From an uncultured Lachnospiraceae bacterium (GTDB taxonomy: Bacteria; Bacillota; Clostridia; Lachnospirales; Lachnospiraceae), in assembly GCA_946544235.1 (NCBI GenBank), contig CAMNMC010000105.1, positions 1-64,000 of the forward strand: DNA of 64,000 bases, written 5' to 3'. The position numbers and the translations under genes are program-made. Positions 20,060-31,189 of this stretch are shown piece after piece (position 1 is the first letter of the stretch; every line of letters begins with the position of its first letter). The notes under the pieces are model-generated. The model saw nothing but the letters and a program-made list of their open reading frames with translations. It was not told where the DNA came from and did no database searches.

Positions 20060-21742
20060 TTATTTCTTCAGCTCAGCCTCAGAATCGAAGCAGGTTTCGA
20101 TAGCAGCGCCAGGTGCAACCATTGGCCAAACCTTGTCATCCTGATTGATAACGCACTCGATGAGGTAAGCTCCCTCGCCGTTTATAGCTTCTCTGATTGC
20201 CTTCTCAAACTCTTCTACTGTTGTAGCTCTGAGTCCCTTTGCTCCGAGAGCATCAGCAACCTTTACGAAATCAACCTTATCGTTGAGAATTGTATTTGAA
20301 TATCTCTTGTCATAGAACAGTGTCTGCCACTGTCTTACCATACCGAGAACATGATTGTTGATAACAACTTCAATAACATGTGTGTTGTATCTTGCTGCTG
20401 TTGCAAGCTCGTTCATGTTCATTCTGAAGCATCCGTCACCGGCAATATTTATAACAGTCTTGTCAGGACAGCCTATCTTGGCACCGATAGCAGCTCCTAG
20501 ACCGTAGCCCATTGTTCCGAGACCGCCTGATGAAAGGAACTGTCTTGACTTCTTATACTTATAATACTGTGCAGCCCACATCTGATGCTGTCCAACATCT
20601 GTACAGATGATCGCATCACCATTAGTCTCTTCATATATCTTATTTATAACCGCAGGACCTGTAAGGTGCTCCATATCATATGTAAGAGGATACTGCTCTT
20701 TGATAGCCTTGATCTCATTCATCCACTCAGGATTCTTCTTTGCAGAGATCTTGGTATTGAGTGTCTTAAGAACCTCAACGGCATCTCCTACTATCTTGGC
20801 ATCAACCTCAATGTTCTTATCAATCTCAGCCGCATCGATATCGATGTGGATGATCTTTGCATTATTTGCAAACTTTGATGCATTTCCGATAACACGGTCA
20901 GAGAATCTTGCACCTACAACTACAAGAAGGTCAGCCTTGTTAACGCCAAAGTTTGAAGCCTTGGTACCATGCATACCGATCATTCCTGTATATCTCTCAC
21001 TTGTACCGTCAAATGCGCCCTTACCCATAAGAGTATCGCATACAGGAGCATCTATCTTCTCAACGAACTCCTTAAGTTCCTTCGATGCTCCGGAAAGTGT
21101 AGCACCACCACCTACTAAAACGAAAGGTTTCTTGGATGCATCAATTATATTTACAGCCTTCTCAACGTCATCACTCTTGATCGTTGATGTGACCCTTGCG
21201 ATAGGTTCAGGCTTATGATATTCATAATCAGCAAAACTTGCTGTAACGTCCTTGGTAATATCAACAAGAACAGGACCAGGTCTTCCGGTCTGTGCGATCT
21301 TGAATGCACGTCTGATGGTATCAGCCAGTTCGTGAACATTCTTAACAATAAAGCTATGCTTTGTTATAGGCATAACTACGCCTGCTATATCAACCTCCTG
21401 GAAGCTGTCCTTACCAAGGAGTGAAACGCCTACGTTAGCAGTGATCGCAACAAGCGGAATTGAATCCATATATGCTGTTGCAATACCTGTTACAAGGTTT
21501 GTTGCACCAGGGCCTGAGGTTGCCATACAAACGCCGACCTTGCCGGTAGCTCTTGCATAGCCGTCAGCTGCATGTGCTGCACCCTGCTCATGTGAAGTAA
21601 GTATATGTGTTATCTCGTCCGAATGCTTATAAAGTGCATCATAAACATTAAGGATCGTTCCTCCCGGATAACCAAATACGGTATCAACTCCCTGCTCTTT
21701 AAGGCATTCAATTACGATTTCTGATCCGTTTAACTGTTTCAT
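20060..21742 (-). CDS. ilvB: Acetolactate synthase large subunit
   Basis: [38 protein letters not shown]...[47 protein letters not shown]. The upstream in-frame extension to 21880 is judged untranslated. Confidence 0.96.
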   Translation of the reverse strand: MKQLNGSEIVIECLKEQGVDTVFGYPGGTILNVYDALYKHSDEITHILTSHEQGAAHAADGYARATGKVGVCMATSGPGATNLVTGIATAYMDSIPLVAITANVGVSLLGKDSFQEVDIAGVVMPITKHSFIVKNVHELADTIRRAFKIAQTGRPGPVLVDITKDVTASFADYEYHKPEPIARVTSTIKSDDVEKAVNIIDASKKPFVLVGGGATLSGASKELKEFVEKIDAPVCDTLMGKGAFDGTSERYTGMIGMHGTKASNFGVNKADLLVVVGARFSDRVIGNASKFANNAKIIHIDIDAAEIDKNIEVDAKIVGDAVEVLKTLNTKISAKKNPEWMNEIKAIKEQYPLTYDMEHLTGPAVINKIYEETNGDAIICTDVGQHQMWAAQYYKYKKSRQFLSSGGLGTMGYGLGAAIGAKIGCPDKTVINIAGDGCFRMNMNELATAARYNTHVIEVVINNHVLGMVRQWQTLFYDKRYSNTILNDKVDFVKVADALGAKGLRATTVEEFEKAIREAINGEGAYLIECVINQDDKVWPMVAPGAAIETCFDSEAELKK

Positions 21743-22056
21743 GTTTTTTCTCCTGTTTTTGTATATGTTAATATGTACCGTTTTTATGATAATGTGAATC
21801 GCTCCGTTTCTTCGAAACTCCCGCAATTCTGCTGACATTCGGAATCCACTGTTATCCTTCGAAAAGAGATTCTTCCTCATGTCCGGTGAGTAAAGCAGCC
21901 ATGCGGCAGATCATGAAATCATGACTGCCAGCCGGCTCTCAACTCTATCATCATATAATTTAACGAAAATACAATATTTGTCAATACCCGATATAACTAT
22001 TTAAGGTTATGGATTGATTATTTTCCGTTATATTTGTTCCGCTTAACAAGAAGCCT

Positions 22057-23727
22057 TTACTGCTTTGGTATCTCAAGGATTGCTCCTCTGTTACCTGAAG
22101 TAACCATTGAAGCGTATCTTGCAAGATAGCCGGTCTTAACCTTAGGCTCGCGTGGTGTCCATGCAGCCTTTCTCTTAGCAAGCTCTTCGTCGGAAACCTT
22201 AAGGTTGATAGAGTAATTGTTGATATCGATTTCGATCATATCGCCTTCCTCAACAAGAGCGATAGGTCCGCCTACTGCAGCTTCAGGTGAAACATGTCCG
22301 ATAGAAGCTCCACGGCTTGCGCCTGAGAAACGTCCGTCTGTGATAAGAGCAACTGTTGAACCAAGTCCCATACCTGCAATAGCTGATGTAGGATTGAGCA
22401 TCTCTCTCATACCAGGGCCGCCCTTAGGTCCTTCGTAACGTATAACAACCACATCGCCTTCTACGATTTTGCCGCCAAGGATTGCTGCGATAGCATCCTC
22501 CTCAGAATCAAATACTCTTGCAGGTCCTTCATGCTTAAGCATCTCAGGAACAACCGCTGAACGTTTAACAACCGAACCATCCGGTGCAAGGTTACCCTTG
22601 AGTACTGCAAGTCCGCCTGTTCTGCTGTATGGATTATCTGTAGGTCTGATAACCTCAGGGTTTCTGTTTACGCTGTTCTTTACAGCTTCACCTATTGTCT
22701 TGCCGGTTACTGTCATGCAGTTTTCATTTATAAGTCCGAGATCACAGAGCTCCTTAACAACTGCATATACACCACCTGCTTCATTAAGGTCTTCCATATA
22801 TGTAGGACCTGCAGGTGCAAGGTGGCAGAGGTTAGGTGTCTTCTCGCTTATTGGATTTGCAAATGAGATATCGAAGTCAAAGCCGATCTCATGAGCGATT
22901 GCCGGAAGATGAAGCATTGAGTTTGTTGAGCATCCGAGTGCCATATCTACTGTAAGCGCATTGAGGATAGCATCCTTTGTGATGATATCACGCGGACGGA
23001 TATTTTTCTCAAGCATATCCATTACAGCGTAGCCTGCCTTCTTTGCAAGTCTGAGACGCTCTGAATATACGGCAGGGATTGTTCCGTTTCCCGGAAGACC
23101 CATACCGAGAACCTCTGTAAGACAGTTCATTGAGTTGGCTGTGTACATACCTGAGCATGAACCACAGGTTGGGCAGACTTTCTCTTCGAACTCTACTACA
23201 TCCTCATCTGTGATCTTGCCGGCAGTTCTCTCTCCTACCGCCTCGAACATTGATGAAAGACTTCTCTTTCTTCCGTGGATATGTCCTGCAAGCATAGGAC
23301 CGCCTGAAACAAATACAGTAGGTACATTTACTCTTGCTGCTGCCATAAGAAGACCAGGCACGTTCTTGTCACAGTTAGGGATCATGACAAGTGCATCAAA
23401 CTGGTGAGCTATAGCCATAGCCTCTGTTGAATCAGCTATAAGATCTCTTGTTACAAGAGAATATTTCATTCCGATGTGTCCCATTGCAATACCGTCACAA
23501 ACAGCGATTGCCGGGAACATAACAGGTGTTCCGCCTGCTTCTGCTACGCCGAGCTTTACAGCCTCAGCAATCTTGTCCAGGTTCATATGTCCCGGAACGA
23601 TCTCGTTGTAGGAACAAACGATTCCTACCATAGGTTTTCTTATCTCTTCTGCAGTATAGCCAAGTGCGTTCAGAAGTGAACGTGCAGGTGCCTGCTGCAG
23701 ACCGCATTTCATATTATCACTTTTCAT
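22057..23727 (-). CDS. ilvD: Dihydroxy-acid dehydratase
   Basis: [77 protein letters not shown]. Confidence 0.97.
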   Translation of the reverse strand: MKSDNMKCGLQQAPARSLLNALGYTAEEIRKPMVGIVCSYNEIVPGHMNLDKIAEAVKLGVAEAGGTPVMFPAIAVCDGIAMGHIGMKYSLVTRDLIADSTEAMAIAHQFDALVMIPNCDKNVPGLLMAAARVNVPTVFVSGGPMLAGHIHGRKRSLSSMFEAVGERTAGKITDEDVVEFEEKVCPTCGSCSGMYTANSMNCLTEVLGMGLPGNGTIPAVYSERLRLAKKAGYAVMDMLEKNIRPRDIITKDAILNALTVDMALGCSTNSMLHLPAIAHEIGFDFDISFANPISEKTPNLCHLAPAGPTYMEDLNEAGGVYAVVKELCDLGLINENCMTVTGKTIGEAVKNSVNRNPEVIRPTDNPYSRTGGLAVLKGNLAPDGSVVKRSAVVPEMLKHEGPARVFDSEEDAIAAILGGKIVEGDVVVIRYEGPKGGPGMREMLNPTSAIAGMGLGSTVALITDGRFSGASRGASIGHVSPEAAVGGPIALVEEGDMIEIDINNYSINLKVSDEELAKRKAAWTPREPKVKTGYLARYASMVTSGNRGAILEIPKQ

Positions 23728-23776
23728 AACCTGATCTCCTCTTTATTATTTCAAACATTATTTAGTCTGTCATATA

Positions 23777-24859
23777 TTAAACTCTCTCTGCGATGAGTGT
23801 TCCCATTTCATCTGTTTTGACCTGTGGTTCGCCCGGTTTTGCGATATCGATCGTACGGTATCCCTCTTCGAGAACCTGCTTAACAGCGTTTTCAATCGCA
23901 TCAGCTTCCTTATCCAGATCAAATGTATACCTGAGCATCATTGCAGCAGAAAGGATGGTTGCGATAGGGTTCGCAATATTCTTACCTGCTATATCAGGTG
24001 CAGATCCGCCCGATGGCTCATACAGACCGAACTTCGTTTCGTTGAGTGATGCAGAAGGAAGCATTCCGATAGAACCTGTGATCATTGACGCTTCATCGGA
24101 AAGGATATCGCCGAACATATTCTCTGTAAGCATTACATCGAACTGTGCAGGATCCTTAACGAGCTGCATTGCCGCATTGTCCACAAGCATTACTGTGAAT
24201 TCTACTTCCGGATAATCAGCTGCTACTTCTGTAACAATCTTTCTCCAGAGTCTTGATGAATCAAGAACGTTTGCCTTATCTACAAGTGTTACCTTCTTAC
24301 GACGCTTCATAGCGATATCGAAGCCCTTGATAGCGATACGGCGTATTTCCTTCTCTGTATAGGTAAGTGTATCGACTGCTGTCATTACACCGTCTATTTC
24401 CTTTGTGTATCTCTCACCGAAGTAAAGGCCGCCTGTAAGCTCTCTCATGATCATCATGTCGAAGCCTGCTGCTGCAACCGACTCCTTAAGAGGACAAGCC
24501 TCCTTAAGCTCTGGATAGAGATATGCAGGACGAAGGTTTGCAAAAAGTCCAAGCTCCTTACGGATCTTCAGAAGACCTGCTTCAGGTCTCTTGTTAGGTG
24601 GAAGCTTGTACCAAGGAGAGGTCTGTGTATTTCCACCGATCGATCCAAGGAGTACAGCATCCTTCGACTTTGCGATCGCTACAGTTTCATCTGTAAGTGG
24701 ATCGCCGTATTTATCGATTGAGCAGCCGCCCATAAGGATCTGCTCATAATTAAATGTATGTCCAAATTTCTTTCCGACAGCATCGAGAACCTTCATAGCC
24801 TCTGTTACTATCTCAGGTCCGATTCCGTCTCCCTTAATAACCGCAAGATTACAAATCAT
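23777..24859 (-). CDS. leuB: 3-isopropylmalate dehydrogenase
   Basis: LAVIKGDGIGPEIVTEAMKVLDAVGKKFGHTF...RELTGGLYFGER...TENMFGDILSDEASMITGSIGMLPSASL. Confidence 0.96.
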   Translation of the reverse strand: MICNLAVIKGDGIGPEIVTEAMKVLDAVGKKFGHTFNYEQILMGGCSIDKYGDPLTDETVAIAKSKDAVLLGSIGGNTQTSPWYKLPPNKRPEAGLLKIRKELGLFANLRPAYLYPELKEACPLKESVAAAGFDMMIMRELTGGLYFGERYTKEIDGVMTAVDTLTYTEKEIRRIAIKGFDIAMKRRKKVTLVDKANVLDSSRLWRKIVTEVAADYPEVEFTVMLVDNAAMQLVKDPAQFDVMLTENMFGDILSDEASMITGSIGMLPSASLNETKFGLYEPSGGSAPDIAGKNIANPIATILSAAMMLRYTFDLDKEADAIENAVKQVLEEGYRTIDIAKPGEPQVKTDEMGTLIAERV

Positions 24860-24909
24860 TTTTTACCAGTCTCCATTTCTATTATCGGCCGTGATATTTT
24901 CGCCGATCA

Positions 24910-25401
24910 TTACTCTGCTTTTGAATTAATATAATTGATAAGGCCGCCCTTAGAGATAAGATTTTGCATAAATGGAGGGAAAGCCTGTCCCTGATATGTT
25001 TTGCCTGTTGTTTCGTCGGTGATCACACCCGAATCAAAATCTATATCAACTATATCTCCTGCCTTGATCTCATTTGCAGCTTCCTCACATTCAATGATAG
25101 GAAGTCCGATGTTGATGGCATTTCTGTAAAATATTCTTGCAAATGTATCTGCTATAACGCAGCTGATACCTGATGCCTTGATGGCGATCGGTGCATGCTC
25201 TCTTGAAGAACCACAGCCGAAGTTCTTGCCGGCAACCATGATATCTCCTGCCTTAACTCTGTTTACGAATTCTGCGTCGATATCCTCCATACACTTCTTG
25301 GCAAGCTCTGCCGGGTCTGCTGTATTAAGATATCTTGCAGGAATGATAACGTCTGTATCAACATTATCGCCATATTTATGTACTGTTCCGTGTGCTTTCA
25401 T
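24910..25401 (-). CDS. leuD: 3-isopropylmalate dehydratase small subunit
   Basis: [22 protein letters not shown]...[21 protein letters not shown]. Confidence 0.95.
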   Translation of the reverse strand: MKAHGTVHKYGDNVDTDVIIPARYLNTADPAELAKKCMEDIDAEFVNRVKAGDIMVAGKNFGCGSSREHAPIAIKASGISCVIADTFARIFYRNAINIGLPIIECEEAANEIKAGDIVDIDFDSGVITDETTGKTYQGQAFPPFMQNLISKGGLINYINSKAE

Positions 25402-25414
25402 GACGTTCTCCTCC

Positions 25415-26680
25415 TTATTTCAAAAGCTCTTCAGGACTGCTGATCTTACCTGTGACAGCTGAAGCAGCTGCAACTGCCGGGCTGGCAAGATAAATCTCTG
25501 AATCGATAGCTCCCATACGTCCTACAAAGTTACGGTTTGTTGTTGAAACCGCCTTCTCACCATGAGCAAGGATACCCATATGGCCTCCAAGACATGGACC
25601 GCAGGTAGGTGTAGAAACGATAGCTCCTGCATTTACAAATATCTCAGCAAGACCTTCCTTGATCATCTGAAGGTAAACATCCTGAGTTCCCGGAATAATG
25701 ATAACTCTCACATCCTCAGCACATTTACGTCCGTTAAGTATATCAGCTGCGATACGCATATCTGAAATACGTCCGTTTGTACAAGAACCGATAACTACCT
25801 GATCGATCTTGATATCACCGATCTCATCGATAGTCTTTGTATTCTCCGGAAGATGAGGGAATGATACAGTAGGACGAAGTGTCGAAAGATCGATAGTATA
25901 TGTCTCATCATATACTGCATCAGGATCTGCTTCGTAAGCAGTGTACTCTCTTACCGAATGCTCCTTCATATATTCTATAGTCTGCTCGTCAACAGGGAAG
26001 ATACCGTTCTTAGCGCCTGCTTCGATAGCCATATTTGCGATTGTAAATCTGTCATCCATAGTAAGCTCTGCGATACCATCGCCAACGAACTCCATAGATC
26101 TGTATCTTGCACCATCAACGCCGATCATACCGATGATATGAAGGATGACATCCTTACCGCTGATCCACTCAGCCTTCTTGCCTGTGATGATGAATTTGAT
26201 AGCTGACGGAACTCTGAACCATGTCTGTCCTGTAACCATACCGCAGGCCATATCAGTTGATCCTACACCTGTTGAGAATGCGCCAAGCGCACCGTATGTA
26301 CATGTGTGTGAATCCGCACCGATAACCGCATCACCCGCTACTACAAGACCTTTCTCAGGAAGGAGCGCATGTTCGATACCCATCTGTCCAACGTCAAAAT
26401 AGTTTGTAATGTTATTTGCTCTTGCAAAGTCCCTTACCTGCTTAACGTGCTCTGCACTCTTAATATCCTTATTAGGTGTGAAATGATCCATAACAAGAGC
26501 TATCTTGTCCTTATCAAATACATCCTTCTTCTTAAATTTACTCAGTTCATTGATGGCAACAGGTGTTGTAACATCATTTCCGAGAACAAGATCTAACTTT
26601 GCCTCGATCAGATCGCCTGCTGCAACGCTTAGAAGTCCCGCATGAGCTGCAAGTATCTTCTGTGTCATCGTCATTCCCAT
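25415..26680 (-). CDS. leuC: 3-isopropylmalate dehydratase large subunit
   Basis: [13 protein letters not shown]...[25 protein letters not shown]...[24 protein letters not shown]...[31 protein letters not shown]. Confidence 0.96.
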   Translation of the reverse strand: MGMTMTQKILAAHAGLLSVAAGDLIEAKLDLVLGNDVTTPVAINELSKFKKKDVFDKDKIALVMDHFTPNKDIKSAEHVKQVRDFARANNITNYFDVGQMGIEHALLPEKGLVVAGDAVIGADSHTCTYGALGAFSTGVGSTDMACGMVTGQTWFRVPSAIKFIITGKKAEWISGKDVILHIIGMIGVDGARYRSMEFVGDGIAELTMDDRFTIANMAIEAGAKNGIFPVDEQTIEYMKEHSVREYTAYEADPDAVYDETYTIDLSTLRPTVSFPHLPENTKTIDEIGDIKIDQVVIGSCTNGRISDMRIAADILNGRKCAEDVRVIIIPGTQDVYLQMIKEGLAEIFVNAGAIVSTPTCGPCLGGHMGILAHGEKAVSTTNRNFVGRMGAIDSEIYLASPAVAAASAVTGKISSPEELLK

Positions 26681-26792
26681 CTTATTTTCCTCCCTTTATA
26701 AAATGATCAAACCGGATGATAACTTAAGTCCTGCCACAGTCTTTTCGTAGCAGCTACCGTGCATTGATTGCACTTATCCGATTATATTGCTG

Positions 26793-26820
26793 TTGATTAT
26801 AGCATCAAACATGTTATAAT
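26793..26820 (+). promoter_or_regulatory. Candidate sigma70-type promoter for the LysR gene
   Basis: ttgatt (26793-26798) - 16 bp - tataat (26815-26820). Confidence 0.55.
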
Positions 26821-26846
26821 AAAAATATATATTAATTATCTTTATC

Positions 26847-26861
26847 ATAACTTATAGTTAT
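26847..26861. promoter_or_regulatory. Candidate LysR-type operator dyad (ATAAC-N5-GTTAT, containing T-N11-A)
   Basis: ataac ttata gttat immediately upstream of a divergent LysR-family gene. Confidence 0.35.
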
Positions 26862-26879
26862 ACTTCATGGAGGTTCACA

Positions 26880-27908
26880 ATGCTCGGAAACCTGAATTAT
26901 TATAATGTATTTATCACGGTTGCTCGTACCGGCAGTATCAGCCGTGCAGCAGACAAGCTATTCATAAGCCAGCCGGCCGTAAGTAAATCCATAAAGAGTC
27001 TCGAGGAACAGCTTGGTACTGTCCTCTTCGAAAGAAACAAAAAAGGGGTTAAACTTACCGCTGAAGGCAGGCTCCTTTACGAACATGTTGAAAGCGCTTT
27101 TTCCAGCATTGAAAATGCTGAGGATGATATAGCCGGTTCTGCTAATTCCTCAGGAATTGAACTTCGTATCGGAGTCAGCACCTCTCTCTGCCGTTATGTG
27201 CTTCTTGATTATCTGAGAGACTATATAAACGATCATCCAAACGTTAATATAAACATCGACTGTCACGCGACCTTAAACACCATACCTCTCGTTGCCGATG
27301 GCACTTTGGACCTTGGATTGATATGTAAAACAGACCTGCCCAGCGGAGTATCTTATGTAAACCTCAAAGAGATTCATGATGTCTTTGTTACAAACAAAAC
27401 TTATCTTGATAAACTAAAGAGTGATCACGAAAAACCGGCAGCTGTATCAAACCCTTATCTTATGATGGGAAACTTTACCGGTATTATTGAAGAGAGTTCT
27501 CGCGAAAACACCATCACAGCTACGAAATTGCCTGATACCGGTAACCATTCTGGTGACGTGCTTGATCGCACCACTCTTTCAACCCGCGACATCCTCGAGA
27601 CCGGTAATCTCATGCTGCTTGAAAAAGGCAATATAACCCGCCGTCATATTGACAATTATCTTTTCGAGAAAGGAATCGAGCCTTCCCGCATATTAGAGGT
27701 AAACAATATGGATCTTCTGATTGACTTTGCTGCTATCGGAATGGGCGTATCCTGTGTTGTAAAGGAATTTGCAGAGGACAAGCTTCGTGACGGCAGTCTC
27801 GTAACCCTGCCGCTCTCCTCACCGCTTCAACCACGAAAGATCGGCTTTATCTACAAAAGAAAAAGACATGAAATCACGTCTTTTCTTGAGGAATACGTAT
27901 TTAATTAG
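26880..27908 (+). CDS. LysR family transcriptional regulator
   Basis: N-terminal HTH NYYNVFITVARTGSISRAADKLFISQPAVSKSIKSLEEQLGTVLFERNKKGVKLTAEG. Confidence 0.95.
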   Translation: MLGNLNYYNVFITVARTGSISRAADKLFISQPAVSKSIKSLEEQLGTVLFERNKKGVKLTAEGRLLYEHVESAFSSIENAEDDIAGSANSSGIELRIGVSTSLCRYVLLDYLRDYINDHPNVNINIDCHATLNTIPLVADGTLDLGLICKTDLPSGVSYVNLKEIHDVFVTNKTYLDKLKSDHEKPAAVSNPYLMMGNFTGIIEESSRENTITATKLPDTGNHSGDVLDRTTLSTRDILETGNLMLLEKGNITRRHIDNYLFEKGIEPSRILEVNNMDLLIDFAAIGMGVSCVVKEFAEDKLRDGSLVTLPLSSPLQPRKIGFIYKRKRHEITSFLEEYVFN

Positions 27909-28217
27909 TTCAACTGATTCCGAAGCTCCGCCCTGTCATCCTCGCTAATACTCATTATTTCCATAGCCTCTTTATATGGTTCTTTAACATTTTTGTTTTT
28001 ACGCTCTCTGATTCTCTGACACAGCTCGCTGTATTCCCATAGAATGTGACAGTTTTTCAGCAGAGAATTATCCTCTTTGCCCACCTTTGAATTGATATTA
28101 ACTACCGTAACAGTTAATTCCACCTCACCAGCTCTTTTGCGTTACTGATCGCACCATCCCATTTTTGAAACAGGTCAACAAATACACTGTCCCTTACTTT
28201 ACGGTTTTCATTCGACA
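27905..28217 (-). pseudogene. Internally deleted remnant of an Rpn-type (PD-(D/E)XK nuclease family transposase) gene
   Basis: N-terminal piece MSNENRKVRDSVFVDLFQ...NAKELVRWN* (from 28217) followed out of frame by ELTVTVVNINSKVGKEDNSLLKNCHILWEYSELCQRIRERK...; both ends resemble Rpn-family termini (by recall) and the catalytic middle is missing. Confidence 0.65.
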
Positions 28218-28449
28218 TATTCTGTTTCTCCTTTTTTATAGAAAAAAACAAAATATATCTAAATGAATTCCTCATAATCATAATATCGCTTACGAAAAAG
28301 CTGTATCAAGCAACAATTTGAAGCATCTACAATGCAAATCTGAACTTTCTGTGACCGCTGCAACAGACTGAAGCAAAAAGCAACAGATTGTTGCGCGAGA
28401 TACAATCTCACGATCATAAATCGAGATTTTCTATCACACAAAAAATCAA

Positions 28450-28470
28450 GTGCTTGCGAAATGCAAGCAC
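28450..28470 (-). terminator. Intrinsic terminator after the lipoprotein gene
   Basis: gtgcttgc-gaaat-gcaagcac hairpin, followed on the minus strand by ttgattttttg. Confidence 0.75.
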
Positions 28471-28492
28471 CTGATAAAAACACGTTCATTAT

Positions 28493-29797
28493 TTAATACG
28501 CCGAATCAGCATCATAGACTCCATAGCCCAAATACTTGAACTGCTTTATTTCTGTAATCCTTCCGTTACCGTCAGTTGTAACATAGCAGAGACACGGCTG
28601 ATAGCAGCCGCTGTTTGCCTTATCTTCGGCACCCTTTATCTCATAGGTCGGAGCATATATACTCATTGGATCACTTGATCTGATATACGTGAGTACATGA
28701 AGCTCCTCACCATACCAGTTATCCGTCATATTAATTACATCCATCGGCTGAAGGTTTACACTCGAACCACTGTCGAACCATTTAAACGCATAGAAGCTCT
28801 GCCCCTTCTTCAGCAGGCTGTCATTCATCTCTGCTGTGATCACAGGTGCATCCTCATCCTTTCGAAATACCCACATATTTTCCCACGCTGTATTTTCGTA
28901 GTCGAGTCCGTAATATGCAAACTGCGATTCACCATTTCCGGTTTCTCTGATGCCAAATACCTTACCTCTGTTAGTCACAGCGGTCATAAGCTGAATGGTT
29001 GCTCTTGAATCCGTAATGCTCTGGTCCATGCCTGATGCATAATCCACCTGAACATTCATAAAATTGGTGTAATCTCTTCCATCCTGGAACAGACTTTCAA
29101 AATCTGTATAGGCATAAATATAAATATCATTTTCTTCTCTTGAAAGCTCTATAAAGCTTGTATTTTTATCCCAGAGAATAGTACTGCCGGGTCTTGTAGT
29201 GATCGGATTGCCTCCGACAACCATCGTCCATGAACCATCCAGATATTCACGCATCTTATCTTCCGTACTGACATCAATATCCTTCAGCTCGGCAGGCTCC
29301 TGTGTCGCACTTTCCGTTGTTGTCTCAGTTGTTGTTTTGGTTGTCTTCTCCGTGGTAGACTCTGTCGTCGTCTTGGTGGTCTTCTCAGTTGTTGACTCTG
29401 TCGTAGTTTCTGTCGTCGTCTTGGTAGTCTTCTCGGTTGTTGACTCTGTCGCAGATGCTGTCGTCAGATCCGTTGTTGTCTGTTCTGTGGTTGTCTCCGT
29501 ACTGCTGTTTGAACCTGACTCCGTTGTAACCTCAGTCGATGACGTATCCGTTGACGCTTCCGACGAACTGCCTGTTGACGTATCGGCAGTATCCCCGGTA
29601 GTTTCCTGTGTATCTGTCGTGTCCGAACCTGTTGTCGCCTCTGTTACCGCTCCGGTTGTTGCTTCAGTTGTCGATACTGTAGCAACCGAGCTTGTTCTTT
29701 CAATCTTCTTAACGCCGCTCTGCTCATCATCCTTGCCGCAGCCGGCTGCAAGCATAAGTGTAAGCATCAAAGTCCCCGCTGTTATCTTCTTCCTCAA
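28493..29797 (-). CDS. Secreted lipoprotein with Thr/Ser-rich repetitive linker
   Basis: Lipobox LMLTLMLAAGCG near the N-terminus; low-complexity TTTESTTEKTTKTTTE repeats; globular C-terminal domain of unknown function. Confidence 0.8.
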   Translation of the reverse strand: MRKKITAGTLMLTLMLAAGCGKDDEQSGVKKIERTSSVATVSTTEATTGAVTEATTGSDTTDTQETTGDTADTSTGSSSEASTDTSSTEVTTESGSNSSTETTTEQTTTDLTTASATESTTEKTTKTTTETTTESTTEKTTKTTTESTTEKTTKTTTETTTESATQEPAELKDIDVSTEDKMREYLDGSWTMVVGGNPITTRPGSTILWDKNTSFIELSREENDIYIYAYTDFESLFQDGRDYTNFMNVQVDYASGMDQSITDSRATIQLMTAVTNRGKVFGIRETGNGESQFAYYGLDYENTAWENMWVFRKDEDAPVITAEMNDSLLKKGQSFYAFKWFDSGSSVNLQPMDVINMTDNWYGEELHVLTYIRSSDPMSIYAPTYEIKGAEDKANSGCYQPCLCYVTTDGNGRITEIKQFKYLGYGVYDADSAY

Positions 29798-29941
29798 ACT
29801 TTCCCTCCTGTCACTATATGACCATAATCATCTAACGTAATTCCGTAATAATATATACATTAATTATCCGTTATTTCGAATGATCCATTCATGATATCTC
29901 TATTGATTCACTCCTATCACTCCTGGATATTTTATCTGCGT

Positions 29942-31189
29942 TCATTCGCCCCTGTAATATTTCACCTTTGAAGCAGATTTCTTCATCTCAGAAAGTGTCT
30001 TTCTGTCCGGAACCATTTCACTGTATCTCAGTTTATTATACAACTCAGTGATCTCACTTAAATCATATACTGAATTCTCACTTATCTTGTCCCTTATGTC
30101 AAGTGTTGTATCATATTCTTCCGGAACATAAGGTCTGCCTGTCTTAAGAACAGTATCTCTGTAGACCCTCCTGGCTCTTTCATCGAGAGACATCCTCTCC
30201 TTCATGACGGTCACAAAGCCCTTACGTTTCTCCTTCTGATCATGAGGTATTTCAACTATCTGCTCAACTATGTCCGAAGGCATCCTTCTCTTCGCTATGA
30301 TAAATCTTACGATCCTTCTGACCAGATAATAAACAAATACAGCCGCCAGTATTATTATCGCAATAACAACTATGGTAGTCATACTGTCAGCAAAGCTGTT
30401 ATCCTCAACAAGCTGTTTAACCTCTTCCCTGCTCTTCGCAGCCTGATTTTTAACGGAGCCGCCTGAAAGTGCTGACATGAGCAGTGTATAAATAAATTTG
30501 ATACACAGCATGAAGAGCCTGAGCACTGTCAGAAGCCCTTTAAAGAAGCCCCTCATCAATATATCAAGCTTAAATATATATGATATTGCAATTGATATCA
30601 GTGTGATCACTATGATACCTGATACGATGATCGAATTGACACTCATCATCCTTCTGACAGGCAGATCATTAATATCCTTGGTTCTGTCGAAATAATCATA
30701 AACACCATCGAGATAGATCACGATAAGATAGGTTATGAACAGCATTACAGGAATTAAATATGCTGTAAAAAGCATTTCCTTATTGTTCATATAAAGGCCA
30801 AATGCATACATTACCATTCCCGCAAGGAACATCGGCCACGGTATCTCATCCAGCCGCCTCAGTCTTCCGCCGTTTCTGTTATATCTCATCGCAAAGATCA
30901 TGATGACAAATACAGTTACAGCAATGACGGTCTTCTCCGCCGTTGTTTTCTCTATATAAATTACTCCTGCTATCATCGCAACATGCGTGAAGAACAGTAT
31001 AATGTTATTTCCGGTTTTCTCCCTCATGAGCCATGAAATGCTCATAACTGCCGCAAAGATCAGATAATTCTCCGCTGAAAGGCTGCCCTGTCTCAGAAGG
31101 TAAAGGGCAAAGGTTGCGAAGAAGGCTACCAGAAGATAATAGTAAAGCAGCCGCACAAGTTTTCGTGCTGCTTCTATTTTAGTCTTCAT
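29942..31189 (-). CDS. Multi-pass membrane protein with C-terminal DUF4129-like region
   Basis: Several TM segments; C-terminus DERARRVYRDTVLKTGRPYVPEEYDTTLDIRDKISENSVYDLSEITELYNKLRYSE; adjacent to DUF58 and MoxR genes. Confidence 0.65.
   Translation of the reverse strand: MKTKIEAARKLVRLLYYYLLVAFFATFALYLLRQGSLSAENYLIFAAVMSISWLMREKTGNNIILFFTHVAMIAGVIYIEKTTAEKTVIAVTVFVIMIFAMRYNRNGGRLRRLDEIPWPMFLAGMVMYAFGLYMNNKEMLFTAYLIPVMLFITYLIVIYLDGVYDYFDRTKDINDLPVRRMMSVNSIIVSGIIVITLISIAISYIFKLDILMRGFFKGLLTVLRLFMLCIKFIYTLLMSALSGGSVKNQAAKSREEVKQLVEDNSFADSMTTIVVIAIIILAAVFVYYLVRRIVRFIIAKRRMPSDIVEQIVEIPHDQKEKRKGFVTVMKERMSLDERARRVYRDTVLKTGRPYVPEEYDTTLDIRDKISENSVYDLSEITELYNKLRYSEMVPDRKTLSEMKKSASKVKYYRGE

Noticed and set aside
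21743-21880. N-terminal extension of the ilvB ORF
   Set aside because: Conserved acetolactate synthase sequence starts at [10 protein letters not shown] after an SD-like aggag; the extension looks like leader sequence.
21743-22056. T-box leader for ilvB
   Set aside because: No T-box antiterminator consensus or clear terminator was visible by eye on the minus strand; a covariance search would be decisive.
28259-28489. Minus-strand 76-aa ORF after the lipoprotein
   Set aside because: No family signature, overlaps the intrinsic terminator and lies in an apparently noncoding AT-rich gap.
29199-29840. Plus-strand 213-aa Val/Ser-rich ORF
   Set aside because: Antisense to the Thr-rich stalk of the lipoprotein; a repeat artefact without a plausible start context.
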